Counted from the first letter of the stretch, positions 1 through 8,409 are shown. The stretch is DNA of 21,455 nucleotides from Cypionkella sp. (GCA_023255415.1 JALRIN010000043.1:1-21455); one strand, 5' to 3'. Notes: generated by a model not told the origin, from the letters alone. Translations and numbers: made by a program.

Positions 1-150
1 AAAGATGCCCAGCTTTACATTCAAGCCGGCGGCGGCGTGGTCTATGACAGCGATCCCGAGGCCGAGTATCAAGAGACCGTCAACAAATCCTTTGCCCTGC
101 GCCGTGCTGCCGAGGATGCGGGGCTGTTTTCCACCCGCACCAACCGTTAG
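1..150 (+). CDS. trpE: Anthranilate synthase component I, C-terminal end (partial)
   Basis: The window opens inside this gene; 49 codons and the TAG stop are visible. The tail reads QAGGGVVYDSDPEAEYQE, then a segment ending in NKSFALRRAAEDA. This is the conserved C-terminal end of the chorismate-binding domain of TrpE, in which the GG-V-DS-P-E-EY-E-N-K block lines the active site. TrpE, with the glutamine amidotransferase TrpG, converts chorismate and glutamine to anthranilate, the first step of tryptophan synthesis in the cytosol. The related PabB and isochorismate synthases share the block, but the YDSDPEAEYQETVNK form is most typical of TrpE. The next gene converges on it with only 3 bp between the stops. 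Confidence 0.88.
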   Translation, partial: KDAQLYIQAGGGVVYDSDPEAEYQETVNKSFALRRAAEDAGLFSTRTNR

Positions 151-153
151 GGC

Positions 154-702
154 TTAATCGAGCCAAAGCCCGTCTTCGTCATAACCGCCGCGCCGCATAT
201 GTTTGGGGTCGTTGACCTCGGGAAAGCGGTCAGCCCAGTCGCGATAGCGATCATTGCTGACCACTTGCACGCCGTATTTGCGCGCGGTTTCCAGCACCAC
301 AGGATCGGCGGGCGTCGATTTATCGACCACGCGCACACGGTTTTGCGGCAAATTTAGCAGCGCGGCAAAACCGGCTTCGTCAATGAAACGCCCCTCGATC
401 AGATAGCCTGCGTTGGCATCAAACACCACGCCAGGCAGAAAACCCCGCGCCTCCAGCTTGCGCAGAACTGCGATAAGGGTGGCAAGTTGCGGTGCATTAT
501 CGCGCCAAAACAACACGTTGGAGCCATCGACCACAATCAGATTGCGCGGCGGCAAGACCCTGCGCAACAGGCTTTTGACCCAAGCCCCGATGCTAAGAAT
601 AAGACCAGGGCCCGCCATCAGCAACAACTCGGGCGACTGGGCGGTCCAAGCCGCAAAAACCGCCAAGGCCGACACCAAAGCCAAGACCAGATGCAGCGAC
701 AT
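154..702 (-). CDS. Membrane-anchored NYN/Zc3h12a-type ribonuclease domain protein
   Basis: The 182-residue protein begins with two hydrophobic segments (about residues 3-19 and 26-43) and a basic stretch, then a soluble PIN-like/NYN domain from about residue 53. Visible acidic positions are D59 and N62 in VVDGSNVLFW, D95 in VVFDANAGY, and N150/D151/D155 in VVSNDRYRDW. This is the pattern of the RNase_Zc3h12a/NYN family, metal-dependent ribonucleases. The inference is an RNase held on the cytoplasmic face of the inner membrane; its substrate is unknown. It lies 12 bp downstream of the polysaccharide deacetylase gene on the same strand, so the two are probably co-transcribed. A weak Shine-Dalgarno-like AGGGCG lies directly before the ATG. 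Confidence 0.75.
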   Translation of the reverse strand: MSLHLVLALVSALAVFAAWTAQSPELLLMAGPGLILSIGAWVKSLLRRVLPPRNLIVVDGSNVLFWRDNAPQLATLIAVLRKLEARGFLPGVVFDANAGYLIEGRFIDEAGFAALLNLPQNRVRVVDKSTPADPVVLETARKYGVQVVSNDRYRDWADRFPEVNDPKHMRRGGYDEDGLWLD

Positions 703-714
703 CGCCCTGCGGCC

Positions 715-2061
715 TTACGGTGTCAAAACCGCCGAGATCGGCGCAAGCGCCACCGAAGCCCCGCGCCCCTCGACCGCCCATTCCATCAGCGCCGAGATCA
801 TCTCGGGGCTGGTGGTGCCAAGCACGACGACCCGTCCCTCTTGGGCGGCCTTGAAGGCGGCGCGATCCAGGTAGCGCCGGATCACCGGAGCCGTCTCGCC
901 CTGTGCATCCAAGGTGCGGAAGATCAGCGCCGAGGCCAGACCTTGGCGGCGGGCAATCTGATCGGCAGGGTTCAGCCCGCGATCAAATGTCAGCAAACCG
1001 CGTCCCATGGTTTTGACCACACTGACCACCTCTGTCGCAAGGCCGCGATTGTCCTGAAAGCCGCCTTTGGCCAGATCCATCACCGCAACCGCCTCGGGCA
1101 AGACCGCGTCATTGACCTGAAAACTTTGTTCCAGATCCGCGGGGGTCGCACCAGCGGGCAGGCCATTGGCCAGCATCACCACCTCTTGGTTCGCGGCGCG
1201 GTAGACTTTTTCGGCCTCCGAGGCGGTGGGATTGGTGGGATCAAGCACAAAGCTGATCGGAAAGGGCAAGGCTGCCAGCGCTTGGCGGTCCAAATCAGCG
1301 ACGCCGCTGTCTTGCAACACCACAGCAAACAGCGGCTTGGCGGCCTCATTGGTGAAAGCACGGGCGAATTTCAACAAAGGTGGCGCATCGGCCAGTTCTG
1401 GATCCAGAAGATCTGGATTCGAAGGCTCTGGCGTAACCATTTCCTGTGACGCAGGCGCCGCACCGATGCTTGGAAGTCGGCCAATGGTGACACCTTCAAC
1501 AGTTTTTGGCAGTTCGCTTGCAGGCGCAACGACTTCGGGCAAAATGACTTCGGGCACAAGCGGCTCTGGGCTGAGCACGGCAGGCGCGGGGTCGGGCGTA
1601 TCGATCACAGGCGGCGCAGGCGCTGGTTGCGGGCTGAGCGGCACGGCAGCCAAAAGTGCGTCATCGGCGGCGGGCGCGGGCGGTTCAGCTGCAGACTTTG
1701 CGGCTGGATCAGGGGCTGGGTCAGCAGCACTAACCTCTGGCAAAGTCGCGGGTTCACTTGGAAGTACTGTGGCCAGGGGGGGCGTCATGCCAACAACCTC
1801 GGGCGCGGGCGCGTTCACCGGGGGCTGGGGGACAACGGGTGCTTCGGCAGTGACGACGGGTGCGGCACTCGGCTCTTGGGCTGCGGGCGGATTGACGTCA
1901 GGCGCAGGGAGATCAGCTTTTTCAACGGGTTCAGGTGCAACTGCACTGATCTGCACCGCAGGTTGCGTCGAGGGCAGAGGCGCCAGTTGCGAAACCACGC
2001 CCAGCCCAAGCCCAGCCACAGCGCCGCCAACGACGATCCCTTTGATAAAGTTCTGGACCAC
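715..2061 (-). CDS. Divergent polysaccharide deacetylase family protein (YibQ-like)
   Basis: I chose the GTG at 2061 as start because GGAGG sits 5 bases upstream and the protein then begins with a signal-anchor helix (FIKGIVVGGAVAGLGLGVVS, residues 5-24). The longer open frame upstream has no such features. The 448-residue product then has a long Pro/Ala/Glu-rich linker (about 26-220) and a C-terminal domain (about 243-448) resembling the divergent polysaccharide deacetylase family (DUF610, YibQ), a periplasmic NodB-like fold. The usual motif after the second strand, HLPM-like in YibQ, reads VMLANGLP (295-302), so the histidine is missing and catalysis is doubtful. Alphaproteobacterial relatives share this layout. 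It is the first gene of a pair with the nuclease gene. Confidence 0.72.
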   Translation of the reverse strand: MVQNFIKGIVVGGAVAGLGLGVVSQLAPLPSTQPAVQISAVAPEPVEKADLPAPDVNPPAAQEPSAAPVVTAEAPVVPQPPVNAPAPEVVGMTPPLATVLPSEPATLPEVSAADPAPDPAAKSAAEPPAPAADDALLAAVPLSPQPAPAPPVIDTPDPAPAVLSPEPLVPEVILPEVVAPASELPKTVEGVTIGRLPSIGAAPASQEMVTPEPSNPDLLDPELADAPPLLKFARAFTNEAAKPLFAVVLQDSGVADLDRQALAALPFPISFVLDPTNPTASEAEKVYRAANQEVVMLANGLPAGATPADLEQSFQVNDAVLPEAVAVMDLAKGGFQDNRGLATEVVSVVKTMGRGLLTFDRGLNPADQIARRQGLASALIFRTLDAQGETAPVIRRYLDRAAFKAAQEGRVVVLGTTSPEMISALMEWAVEGRGASVALAPISAVLTP

Positions 2062-2264
2062 CCTAGCCTCCGTTTTAATTCTGACGCAGCTTGCCTGCGA
2101 TGCCGCTTCGCCGTCGAAATGACTATACACCGGCTCATTCCCAAGGGAAAGTGACCAGCCCCGCGCAATACCGTTCCGCCTCTGCGTCAAGCGCTCATGT
2201 GCCAGATTTGATCTGACACCACCTTTTGACGCAAAAATAACCCTAAGATCAAAATTACTATACC

Positions 2265-2281
2265 TTCGAGGTAAGCTCGAA
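2265..2281. promoter_or_regulatory. Inverted repeat in the divergent control region
   Basis: TTCGAG-gtaag-CTCGAA is a perfect 6-bp dyad with a 5-bp spacer. It lies in the 286-bp gap (2062-2347) between the divergently transcribed deacetylase and hybrid-kinase genes. A TTGACG at 2226-2231 could be a -35 element toward the kinase, but no good -10 sits at 17 bp, so I do not call a promoter. The dyad could be an operator or chance. The rest of the gap shows nothing else recognisable. Confidence 0.25.
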
Positions 2282-2347
2282 AGTTCTTTCTGATTTAGAA
2301 TACCCCTCAGAGACATATTCTATTTTGCAGCGATACTGGAGTTCTTT

Positions 2348-4918
2348 TTGCCCGCAGGCCTTCTCCATACAGATCAGCACCGCCTGAATTCGATCCACGA
2401 CTTCGTGTTTCGTGACTTTGAAAGATCGCGCATTCTGCGGATCAGAGGTCAGCTTGAAACGCGTGCGGGGCTGTTTACAATGGCCTATCTTGGCGTGGTG
2501 ATCTTTTGGACCGCGCTGATGAGCTATAGCGCGGCCAATCTGGGCGACCCCTCGCCTGCGCTGAACCTTACGCCCCATATCGGGCACTTCCTGTTGATCC
2601 TTGGGGCTTTGCTTTATCCCAAGCGGCTGTTGTGGCTGCCGATTCTGGTGTTTGCGCTGGTTTATTTGTTGCCTTTTTCACTGCCTGCCAGCGACACAAA
2701 CCTAAGCTGGATGCAAATCCCTGCGATGACGCCTGCGCTGATCTTTTGGGAGTTTGCCTCATTGCTGGTGTCGGGCGTTTTAGCCGGGCTGTTGGTGCGC
2801 AGGTTTTGCGCGCGGGCAAAAGACCGAGTGTCGCCCTACCGCGCCGATATGGTCACGGTGATTGCGGTATTTGTAGCCTTTATCATGCTGTCGCTGTTGC
2901 AAATGGCGTTGATTTGGATTTACGCGCAAACTTTACCACCAGAGGCACAAATCTCGCTTGGGTTTGATACAAATTTTCTGCATCTGGGGTTTGAACGCAT
3001 TCTGCGCGGCGGGGCGGTGATAGCGGCCTTTCTGCTTGCCATTCTAGAGATTTCAAATCGCAGCGATCTGCAGCGTGGCATTCTGCTGGCACCGGTCTTT
3101 CCGCTGCTTGCCCTGCTGCAAAGCTATGGGTTTGAACTTTATGCAGCCTTGGATGCCGCGATTTTAGCCTTGGTTTTGATGATGGTTTTGCCGGTGCCGC
3201 TGGCGATTGGCAGCTGTATCATCGGCGTGCCAATGTATTCGGCCTTGACGGGCAACTTTGTCAACAGCGCCTATATCCACGATGTCAATGCCGATATGTT
3301 CGAGCATTATTCGATCTTGATCATGCTGCTGGCGGTTTTGGTGCTGACGCTGCGCGCGCTTGGCCGACACGATTTGCGCCACCGCATGGCGTCTTTGCGC
3401 AGGCTTTCGATGGTGCGGGATTTTGCCAATACCGGTCTGTTGTCGTTTAATCTGGATCATCACAGGTTTCGCGCCGATGCCAGCGCCCAGCGCCTGTTTG
3501 CCCTACCCGCCGAAGGCGACGCCGCCCGCTTTACGGCACTTTTCGAGGCGGGTGACAGGGCAAAAGTCGTGCAGGCATTGCAAGCCCACAACCAGGACCG
3601 GGTGACCTTGCTGCTGACACGCCGCATCGAGGCTGTAACGGGCACTGAACAGGTGCTGCGGATCTCGCTTTGGTATGAGACTGCGGCCAGTGGTGAAAGG
3701 ATCTGCTACGGGCTTGCCATGGATGTCACCGCCGATCACGAGCAAGAGCGCGCCTTGCAACAAACGCTGGGCGAGCTCTCCTCGCGCCAAGACCGTCAGC
3801 GACAATTGTTTTCGATTATTTCGCACGAATTGCGCACGCCAGCTTCTGTGATCGCGATGCTGGTGCAGAACCTGGATCAAGGGCCGGTGAAAGACGCCAC
3901 CCGGCGGCAGCTTTTGGATGCGACCGGTCAGCTGATGTCGATCTTGGCCGACATGCGCCAGACAGTGACTCCGACGCAAAACCTGCCGATCAAAAAGGTC
4001 AATTTCACCCCAGCCGAACTGGCAGAAACGCTTCGCAGCATGTTTGAACCGCAGGCGCGCGCCTATGGCATACAGATCCGGCTTAGGCTGGATGACAGCG
4101 CCCAGCTTTTGCGCAGCAATGATCAGATGCGCATCCGCCAAGCGCTGAGCAATCTTCTGCGCAATGCGATCCTGCATTCCAAAGGCAAGGTGATCACCTT
4201 AAGTTTTGAAATGCTGTCAGAACCTGAACAAACCAGCCTGTGGCAGGTGCAAGACGATGGCATTGGCATCGCACCGCAAGATGTGGCGCGGCTGTTCGAA
4301 CCGTTTGAGCGCGGCCAGCAAGACCCGCGCAGCCAGGCCGATGGCAGTGGGCTGGGCCTGTTTATCGCAAAATCCTCCATCGAGGCTTTGGGCGGCAGCC
4401 TGAGCTTCTTTGCCCCCAAAGGCGGCGGCGCGGGGTATCGGGTGCAGCTGCCCGAAGCCATCGTAGTGCCGCCCCTGCACCCGCAACCAGATCCGCCAAA
4501 ACAGCCTGACACGACAGGTTTCTCCCAGCTTTACATATTGCTGGCCGAAGACAATCAGCTGGTAGCAGAGGTCACGGCCGCACTGTTGGCAAAGGTTGTG
4601 GGCCGGATCGAGATTGCAAGCACTGGCCGCGCGGCGCTGGAAAAGGTGCTGGCAGACCCGCCTGATCTGCTGATCACCGATCTGTTCATGCCCGAAATGA
4701 ATGGCGATGATCTGGTGCGCCAAATCCGCGAGCTGGGGATGGCCCTGCCAGTTGTTGGCGCGACAGCGGCTGTTGTGGGCGATGACGTTGAACGCTTTCA
4801 CGCGGCGGGCGCGGATCGGGTGATGTCAAAACCGCTTGATTTCAATACATTGTACGAGCTGATGCGCACGATTACCGCCAAACCAAACCTTGCAAATCTG
4901 ACGAAAGCGGGCTCCTAG
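2348..4918 (+). CDS. Membrane hybrid sensor histidine kinase with C-terminal receiver
   Basis: The 856-residue protein has a hydrophobic N-terminal half with about eight membrane segments (roughly residues 44-337), a weak PAS-like stretch (about 356-465), a DHp domain with H-box FSIISHELRTPAS (H493), and an ATPase domain. The N box is LSNLLRNAILH (600-610), G1 DDGIGI, F box FEPFERG, and G2 GSGLGLFIAK. A receiver from about 728 has acidic pair E734/D735, phospho-acceptor D778 in LLITDLFMPEMNG, and K828. It autophosphorylates on His and passes phosphate to its own receiver; no output domain or partner regulator is adjacent. The start is a TTG with GGAG 7 bases upstream. The first ATG (residue 45) lacks a ribosome site and would cut into the first helix. 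The ligand is unknown. Confidence 0.85.
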   Translation: MPAGLLHTDQHRLNSIHDFVFRDFERSRILRIRGQLETRAGLFTMAYLGVVIFWTALMSYSAANLGDPSPALNLTPHIGHFLLILGALLYPKRLLWLPILVFALVYLLPFSLPASDTNLSWMQIPAMTPALIFWEFASLLVSGVLAGLLVRRFCARAKDRVSPYRADMVTVIAVFVAFIMLSLLQMALIWIYAQTLPPEAQISLGFDTNFLHLGFERILRGGAVIAAFLLAILEISNRSDLQRGILLAPVFPLLALLQSYGFELYAALDAAILALVLMMVLPVPLAIGSCIIGVPMYSALTGNFVNSAYIHDVNADMFEHYSILIMLLAVLVLTLRALGRHDLRHRMASLRRLSMVRDFANTGLLSFNLDHHRFRADASAQRLFALPAEGDAARFTALFEAGDRAKVVQALQAHNQDRVTLLLTRRIEAVTGTEQVLRISLWYETAASGERICYGLAMDVTADHEQERALQQTLGELSSRQDRQRQLFSIISHELRTPASVIAMLVQNLDQGPVKDATRRQLLDATGQLMSILADMRQTVTPTQNLPIKKVNFTPAELAETLRSMFEPQARAYGIQIRLRLDDSAQLLRSNDQMRIRQALSNLLRNAILHSKGKVITLSFEMLSEPEQTSLWQVQDDGIGIAPQDVARLFEPFERGQQDPRSQADGSGLGLFIAKSSIEALGGSLSFFAPKGGGAGYRVQLPEAIVVPPLHPQPDPPKQPDTTGFSQLYILLAEDNQLVAEVTAALLAKVVGRIEIASTGRAALEKVLADPPDLLITDLFMPEMNGDDLVRQIRELGMALPVVGATAAVVGDDVERFHAAGADRVMSKPLDFNTLYELMRTITAKPNLANLTKAGS

Positions 4919-5000
4919 ACCGATCGCCCAGAATGCCTGAAGTTAAGCTATCCAAAGCCAAACAAAGCCCAGCCAGCCGCCGCGCCCCAGTTGATCGACC

Positions 5001-5468
5001 CTAAACTTGCGTCTGGACGTCAAAACCCCTTGGGATGCGCCTGCCAAGATCGGGCGGCAGATCCGCCTCTTGCAGCAGTTCAAGCGCCATCGCATCGGCA
5101 TTTTGACCTGCCTGCGACAGATGCTGCCAGATCTCACAGACCGCAGGGGCTATGCGCGGCTCGATCACCGCGCGCGCGCTGTGCAGCCAAACCGCCAACC
5201 CGTCACTGCTGTCATATTCCCGGGCTTTGCGCAAAGCTGCGATCTTGGTCTGGGCGAAGGTGACAAATTTTGCCACTGCAGCAGGTTTCCATGCCATCAG
5301 CTCGTGCAGATCTTGTCCCTGCGACAGAAAGATTCCCGCCCAAAGCCGTGCCTGGGCGGTATAGTTTTCGACAAAATGCGGCTTGGCCGTACTGAGTTTA
5401 TCCGCCAGCTCCTGCGCCGCCTCGACCAGCACCGCCGTGGCCTTTTCTTGCTTCCATGCGTTAAACAT
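5001..5468 (-). CDS. Hypothetical helical protein
   Basis: I do not recognise this 155-residue protein. It starts at an ATG with a strong AGGAGG five bases upstream, supporting a real gene. There is no signal peptide or membrane segment. The composition (Ala, Leu, Lys, Glu, with heptad-like spacing in residues 8-85) suggests a helical cytoplasmic protein, loosely phasin-like in character but without a motif I can defend. It converges on the hybrid kinase gene (82 bp between stops), with no convincing terminator between them. Its upstream control region overlaps the two-component remnant on the other strand. Confidence 0.6.
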   Translation of the reverse strand: MFNAWKQEKATAVLVEAAQELADKLSTAKPHFVENYTAQARLWAGIFLSQGQDLHELMAWKPAAVAKFVTFAQTKIAALRKAREYDSSDGLAVWLHSARAVIEPRIAPAVCEIWQHLSQAGQNADAMALELLQEADLPPDLGRRIPRGFDVQTQV

Positions 5469-5558
5469 CCGGTCCTCCTGTATCGCTTATGCCCCAGTCG
5501 TGCCCAAAGGAAAACAGCGCTTCTTGGCTTTGGCCTACAAGCACGCGTTTGCGCAGGC

Positions 5559-5989
5559 CTGCGGGTATACTCACTAAAAGATAGGTATTCGTACCAAATT
5601 GCGGATTGGCGCCTGGCGCGCTTAAACTTGCAAAGAGTGGGGGATAGCCGAAGCGCGCTGAGGACTGCGCGACAGCAATAACCTTGCCCTTGCAAGAACT
5701 ACTGAAACCAAGATCGTCGCGATGGAAAATCAATGTCATGTGCAGCTGGTGCAAAACCAAACCATGGCGCAGTTCATTGATATGCTTGGCCATGAGGCGC
5801 GCAACACGCTTGCGGTAGTCAATATATCGATCTCGGGGCCAAAAAATCACCGTAGCGCAGCGTCAGCGTGTTTCAGTTGCGATCAGCGGTCTGACGGATG
5901 TGATTAACCGCTGCTATGGCGCGATCCATTTGGACGGCCAAAGCCAAAGCGTCACCAGATCAAACTGCGATCAGGCAGAGATCCTTCAC
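5559..5989 (+). pseudogene. Histidine kinase remnant (frameshifted, ATPase domain lost)
   Basis: The clearest piece is an H-box, MAQFIDMLGHEARNTLAVV, in the frame beginning at 5722. After a run of six A (5841-5846) homology continues in the next frame as ITVAQRQRVSVAISGLTDVI, which looks like the second DHp helix. Removing one A joins the two smoothly. Upstream, a coiled linker (LALARTTETKIVAME) and, in yet another frame ending at the stop at 5679-5681, SLKDRYSYQIADWRLARLNL look like the membrane-proximal helix. After CDQAEIL (about 5963-5983) the sequence runs straight into the next gene, so the whole ATP-binding domain is absent. The sensor part is also missing. I infer a dead kinase; the left boundary is uncertain. 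Confidence 0.6.
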
Positions 5990-6484
5990 ATGCTGAACAT
6001 CACCATCGTTGAAGATCATACCGCCCTGCGCGAAGACCTGATCGATGTCCTCAACGAAAACGGACATTGCATAAACGGCTATGACAGCGGCGCCGATATC
6101 TATCTGACCAAGCCAAGTTCAGGCGCAGAATTATCTGGCGCGATCAATGCCTTGGCGCGGCGCATCGCGCATAGCAACGCTGCAGTGCCGGACGCGGTGC
6201 TTGACCCGATTGCGATGACGCTGACAGGACCTGATACCACCGTCGCGCTTTCGGCGGCCGAGGTCGAGCTTTTGACCGCTTTCTCCAAAGCCCCGAACAA
6301 CCGGCTGGACAGCAATACCATTGCCAATATCGCCTGTGGCGAGGCCGAAATCACCAAAGCCACACTGGAAGTGCGCATCGTGCGATTGCGCAAAAAGCTG
6401 GTGACCGCAGGTATCGCCACGCAGCCGATCAAGGCCGTGCGCAACTTTGGCTATCAGATTTCAACGCAGATCAAGCTGGCCTAG
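5990..6484 (+). CDS. Response regulator with internally deleted receiver domain, winged-helix output
   Basis: Taking the ATG at 5990 gives 164 residues. The start MLNITIVEDHTALREDLIDV is a normal receiver beginning with the acidic pair E8/D9, but at residues 30-34 (GYDSG) it jumps directly to ADIYLTKP, the beta-5 motif with K41. About 60 residues are missing compared with an ordinary receiver, including the phospho-acceptor Asp and the switch Thr/Ser. Residues 70-164 form a complete OmpR/PhoB-type winged helix ending in KAVRNFGYQIS. The frame is open, so a product could be made. It might bind DNA constitutively, or it may simply be a decaying gene, as its kinase partner upstream suggests. The frame also runs upstream through the kinase remnant without a stop, to at least the GTG at 5900. 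Confidence 0.7.
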   Translation: MLNITIVEDHTALREDLIDVLNENGHCINGYDSGADIYLTKPSSGAELSGAINALARRIAHSNAAVPDAVLDPIAMTLTGPDTTVALSAAEVELLTAFSKAPNNRLDSNTIANIACGEAEITKATLEVRIVRLRKKLVTAGIATQPIKAVRNFGYQISTQIKLA

Positions 6485-6490
6485 GCCGCA

Positions 6491-7246
6491 TCAGCCGCTG
6501 CGGGCTTTGGTTTGAAACAGCCGCCCCGGCGCGTTTTTGCGCGCTGTGATCGTGGTGGTCTGCATCATATGCCAAGCCAGCACCTGATTGCTGCTGAGAA
6601 CGGGCAGATCCAGTTCTGCCTCTAGGCCCGCGATACAGCCCAGTGTGCGCAGATTGGTGCAGGACAAAAACACTGCCTCTGCACCCTTTGCAGCCGCGCG
6701 CGCCGCCTCGATGATCGATTGCGGCGAGATGCGGGCGACGCGGGCCTCGACCTCTTCGCCAAAGCTTAGGGTTTGACAGACTTCGATCCCGGCAGCGCCA
6801 AAGGCATCGCGCACGGGGCTTGCGATGCTGTCGATATAGGGGGTGACAAGCCCAAGTCTGCGCGTGCCCAAAGCCCGCAAAGCTGCCAGCGCCGCGGTTA
6901 GCGGATCGGTGACCACAGGGGTGTCAACGCCTTGGCGCAGCATCCGCGCCACCGCCTTGGCCCCGATCAGCGTGGTGCCCGAGGTGCAGCCATAACCCAC
7001 CGCATCAAAACGCGCAGCGCGCGGCAAAAGCTGGGCGCCGCGGGTCAGCTCTGCCTCCATCGCGGCAATCGTCTCGGCATTCAGCGCATCGCCCGAAGGA
7101 ATGCGGCTGATATAGATCGCAATATCGCGGTCTGGGAAAATCTGGCGAAAGTCTTGCTCAAGCGTCTCATCCGCCTGCAAGACCACCAGCCCCAGCGTCG
7201 CCGCACTGCCAATCGGGCCGGTCAGCTCGTAGCCGATCTGCTTCAT
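6491..7246 (-). CDS. Asp/Glu racemase-family protein, EutA-like
   Basis: The 251-residue protein belongs to the Asp/Glu racemase, maleate isomerase and arylmalonate decarboxylase superfamily. The two cysteines expected of the two-base active site are present: C87 in VGYGCTSGT and C196 in VFLSCTNLRT. The length and the block SSNQVLAWHM resemble EutA, annotated in hydroxyectoine-using bacteria as part of EutABC. It is the last gene of the ectoine operon. Its ATG overlaps the stop of the M24 peptidase gene by 4 bp, indicating translational coupling. The substrate cannot be read from sequence; a stereochemical inversion or a C-C/C=C isomerisation on a diaminobutyrate or hydroxyectoine derivative is an inference from context. 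Maleate isomerase is the main alternative. Confidence 0.7.
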   Translation of the reverse strand: MKQIGYELTGPIGSAATLGLVVLQADETLEQDFRQIFPDRDIAIYISRIPSGDALNAETIAAMEAELTRGAQLLPRAARFDAVGYGCTSGTTLIGAKAVARMLRQGVDTPVVTDPLTAALAALRALGTRRLGLVTPYIDSIASPVRDAFGAAGIEVCQTLSFGEEVEARVARISPQSIIEAARAAAKGAEAVFLSCTNLRTLGCIAGLEAELDLPVLSSNQVLAWHMMQTTTITARKNAPGRLFQTKARSG

Positions 7247-8409
7247 GTCAGGATCTCGGGCATCTGTGCAGGGGCGCGGCGCGACAACAGCTCTGGGCCC
7301 TTGGCGCGCAGAACGATATTCTCTTCATGCACCAAGATCCGCCCCGGCGCGATTTCGACCCCCGGTTCCAGCGTCAGCACCATGCCTTCGCGCAGCTCGG
7401 TGCGGTCAAGCGGGGTAAGCGAAGGCCATTCGGTTAGCGTCAGCCCCAAGCCATGCCCCAGCCGCCCACCACCTGCAACCGCGCCCTGCCGCGTGATCGA
7501 CTCGGTTAGAATGCGGTGCAGATCGCAGGCGAGCATACCCGGACGCAGGGTTTCAAGCGCCACCTCTGTCGCCAGATACAGTGCCTCTTGTGCGCGGCGC
7601 ACAGGATCAGAGGCACGGCCAACGGCAAAATTGCGGTCAAAATCGCAGAAATAACCGTCGCGCACAGCGCCCGTGTCCAGCATCAAGACATCGCCCGTCT
7701 GCAAAGGCCGCGCATCGGCAGGAGAGATCACATCGCCGTAACCGCCCTGCCCCGCGCCGCCTGCGGTATAGCTGACCCAATCCGCGCCCTCTTGCAGCAA
7801 GGCGATCTGAAAGCTGCGAAACACCTCGGACAGCGGCACGCCTTGGCGGGCAAATTCGGGCACACGGTCAAAGGCGGCATCGGCCACGGCACAGGTGGCG
7901 CGGATCTTGGCAATTTCGGCCTCGGATTTGATCTCACGCACGCGGTAGACTGCGGCGGTGCCATCAACAATCTTGCGCGGCGCGATGCTGTCTTGCAGGC
8001 GCAAGAAATCGGCAATCGGCATCCGAAGATGGCTTTCCAGCCCCATCGGAATGCCAATCCGCCCCGAAGCCGCGACCAAACCGCAAAGGCAATCGGCCAA
8101 AAGACTGACGCCATCATCCTGCGGATCAGGCGCATTCCACGTGCGGATGTCGCTAATCCAGCAGCGCCGCATCAGATCTGCACCGATGCTGGGAATAACC
8201 GCCACCGGATCGCCCAGCGCAGGCACCACCACAAACCAAGGCCGCGCCGGGCTTTCCCAGAACCGCGTCAGAAATCCAGTGGTGTAGAACACATCCGCAG
8301 GCGTGGTCAAAAGCAGCGCATCCAGCCCCGCTAAGCCCATTTCAACCTGCAAAGCCCTGATACGGCGTTGATATTCCGCCGCGGGAAAGATCATCGAGGT
8401 GTCAGACAT
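7243..8409 (-). CDS. M24-family Xaa-Pro-type metallopeptidase
   Basis: This 388-residue protein has the creatinase-like N-terminal domain (about 1-155) and the pita-bread catalytic domain (about 165-388). All five metal ligands of M24 enzymes are present: D245 in MLDTG, D256 in CDFDRNF, H319 in RLGHGLGL, E348 in LTLEPGV, and E362 or E363 in VHEEN. It should bind two metal ions and hydrolyse an amide or imide next to a cyclic or proline-like group in the cytosol. It overlaps the upstream ammonia-lyase gene by 8 bp and the racemase gene by 4 bp. It differs sharply from DoeA in the same operon, which shares the fold but lacks these ligands. An X-Pro dipeptidase is the default call; action on an ectoine-derived compound is inferred from the operon. 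Confidence 0.8.
   Translation of the reverse strand: MSDTSMIFPAAEYQRRIRALQVEMGLAGLDALLLTTPADVFYTTGFLTRFWESPARPWFVVVPALGDPVAVIPSIGADLMRRCWISDIRTWNAPDPQDDGVSLLADCLCGLVAASGRIGIPMGLESHLRMPIADFLRLQDSIAPRKIVDGTAAVYRVREIKSEAEIAKIRATCAVADAAFDRVPEFARQGVPLSEVFRSFQIALLQEGADWVSYTAGGAGQGGYGDVISPADARPLQTGDVLMLDTGAVRDGYFCDFDRNFAVGRASDPVRRAQEALYLATEVALETLRPGMLACDLHRILTESITRQGAVAGGGRLGHGLGLTLTEWPSLTPLDRTELREGMVLTLEPGVEIAPGRILVHEENIVLRAKGPELLSRRAPAQMPEILT

Noticed and set aside
1226..2122. A 298-codon Gly/Ser/Ala-rich plus-strand frame
   Set aside because: It is the complement of the Pro/Ala-rich linker of the deacetylase-like gene, which produces Gly/Ala/Thr-rich antisense text; not a separate surface protein.
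2062..2316. N-terminal extension of the deacetylase-like gene to an ATG at 2316
   Set aside because: The 85 extra residues lack similarity and would bury the signal-anchor helix. The GTG at 2061 has a good GGAGG.
5461..5850. A 129-codon minus-strand frame over the kinase remnant
   Set aside because: No recognisable family. The plus strand carries the kinase H-box here, and the hypothetical gene's own ribosome site lies at its end in another frame.
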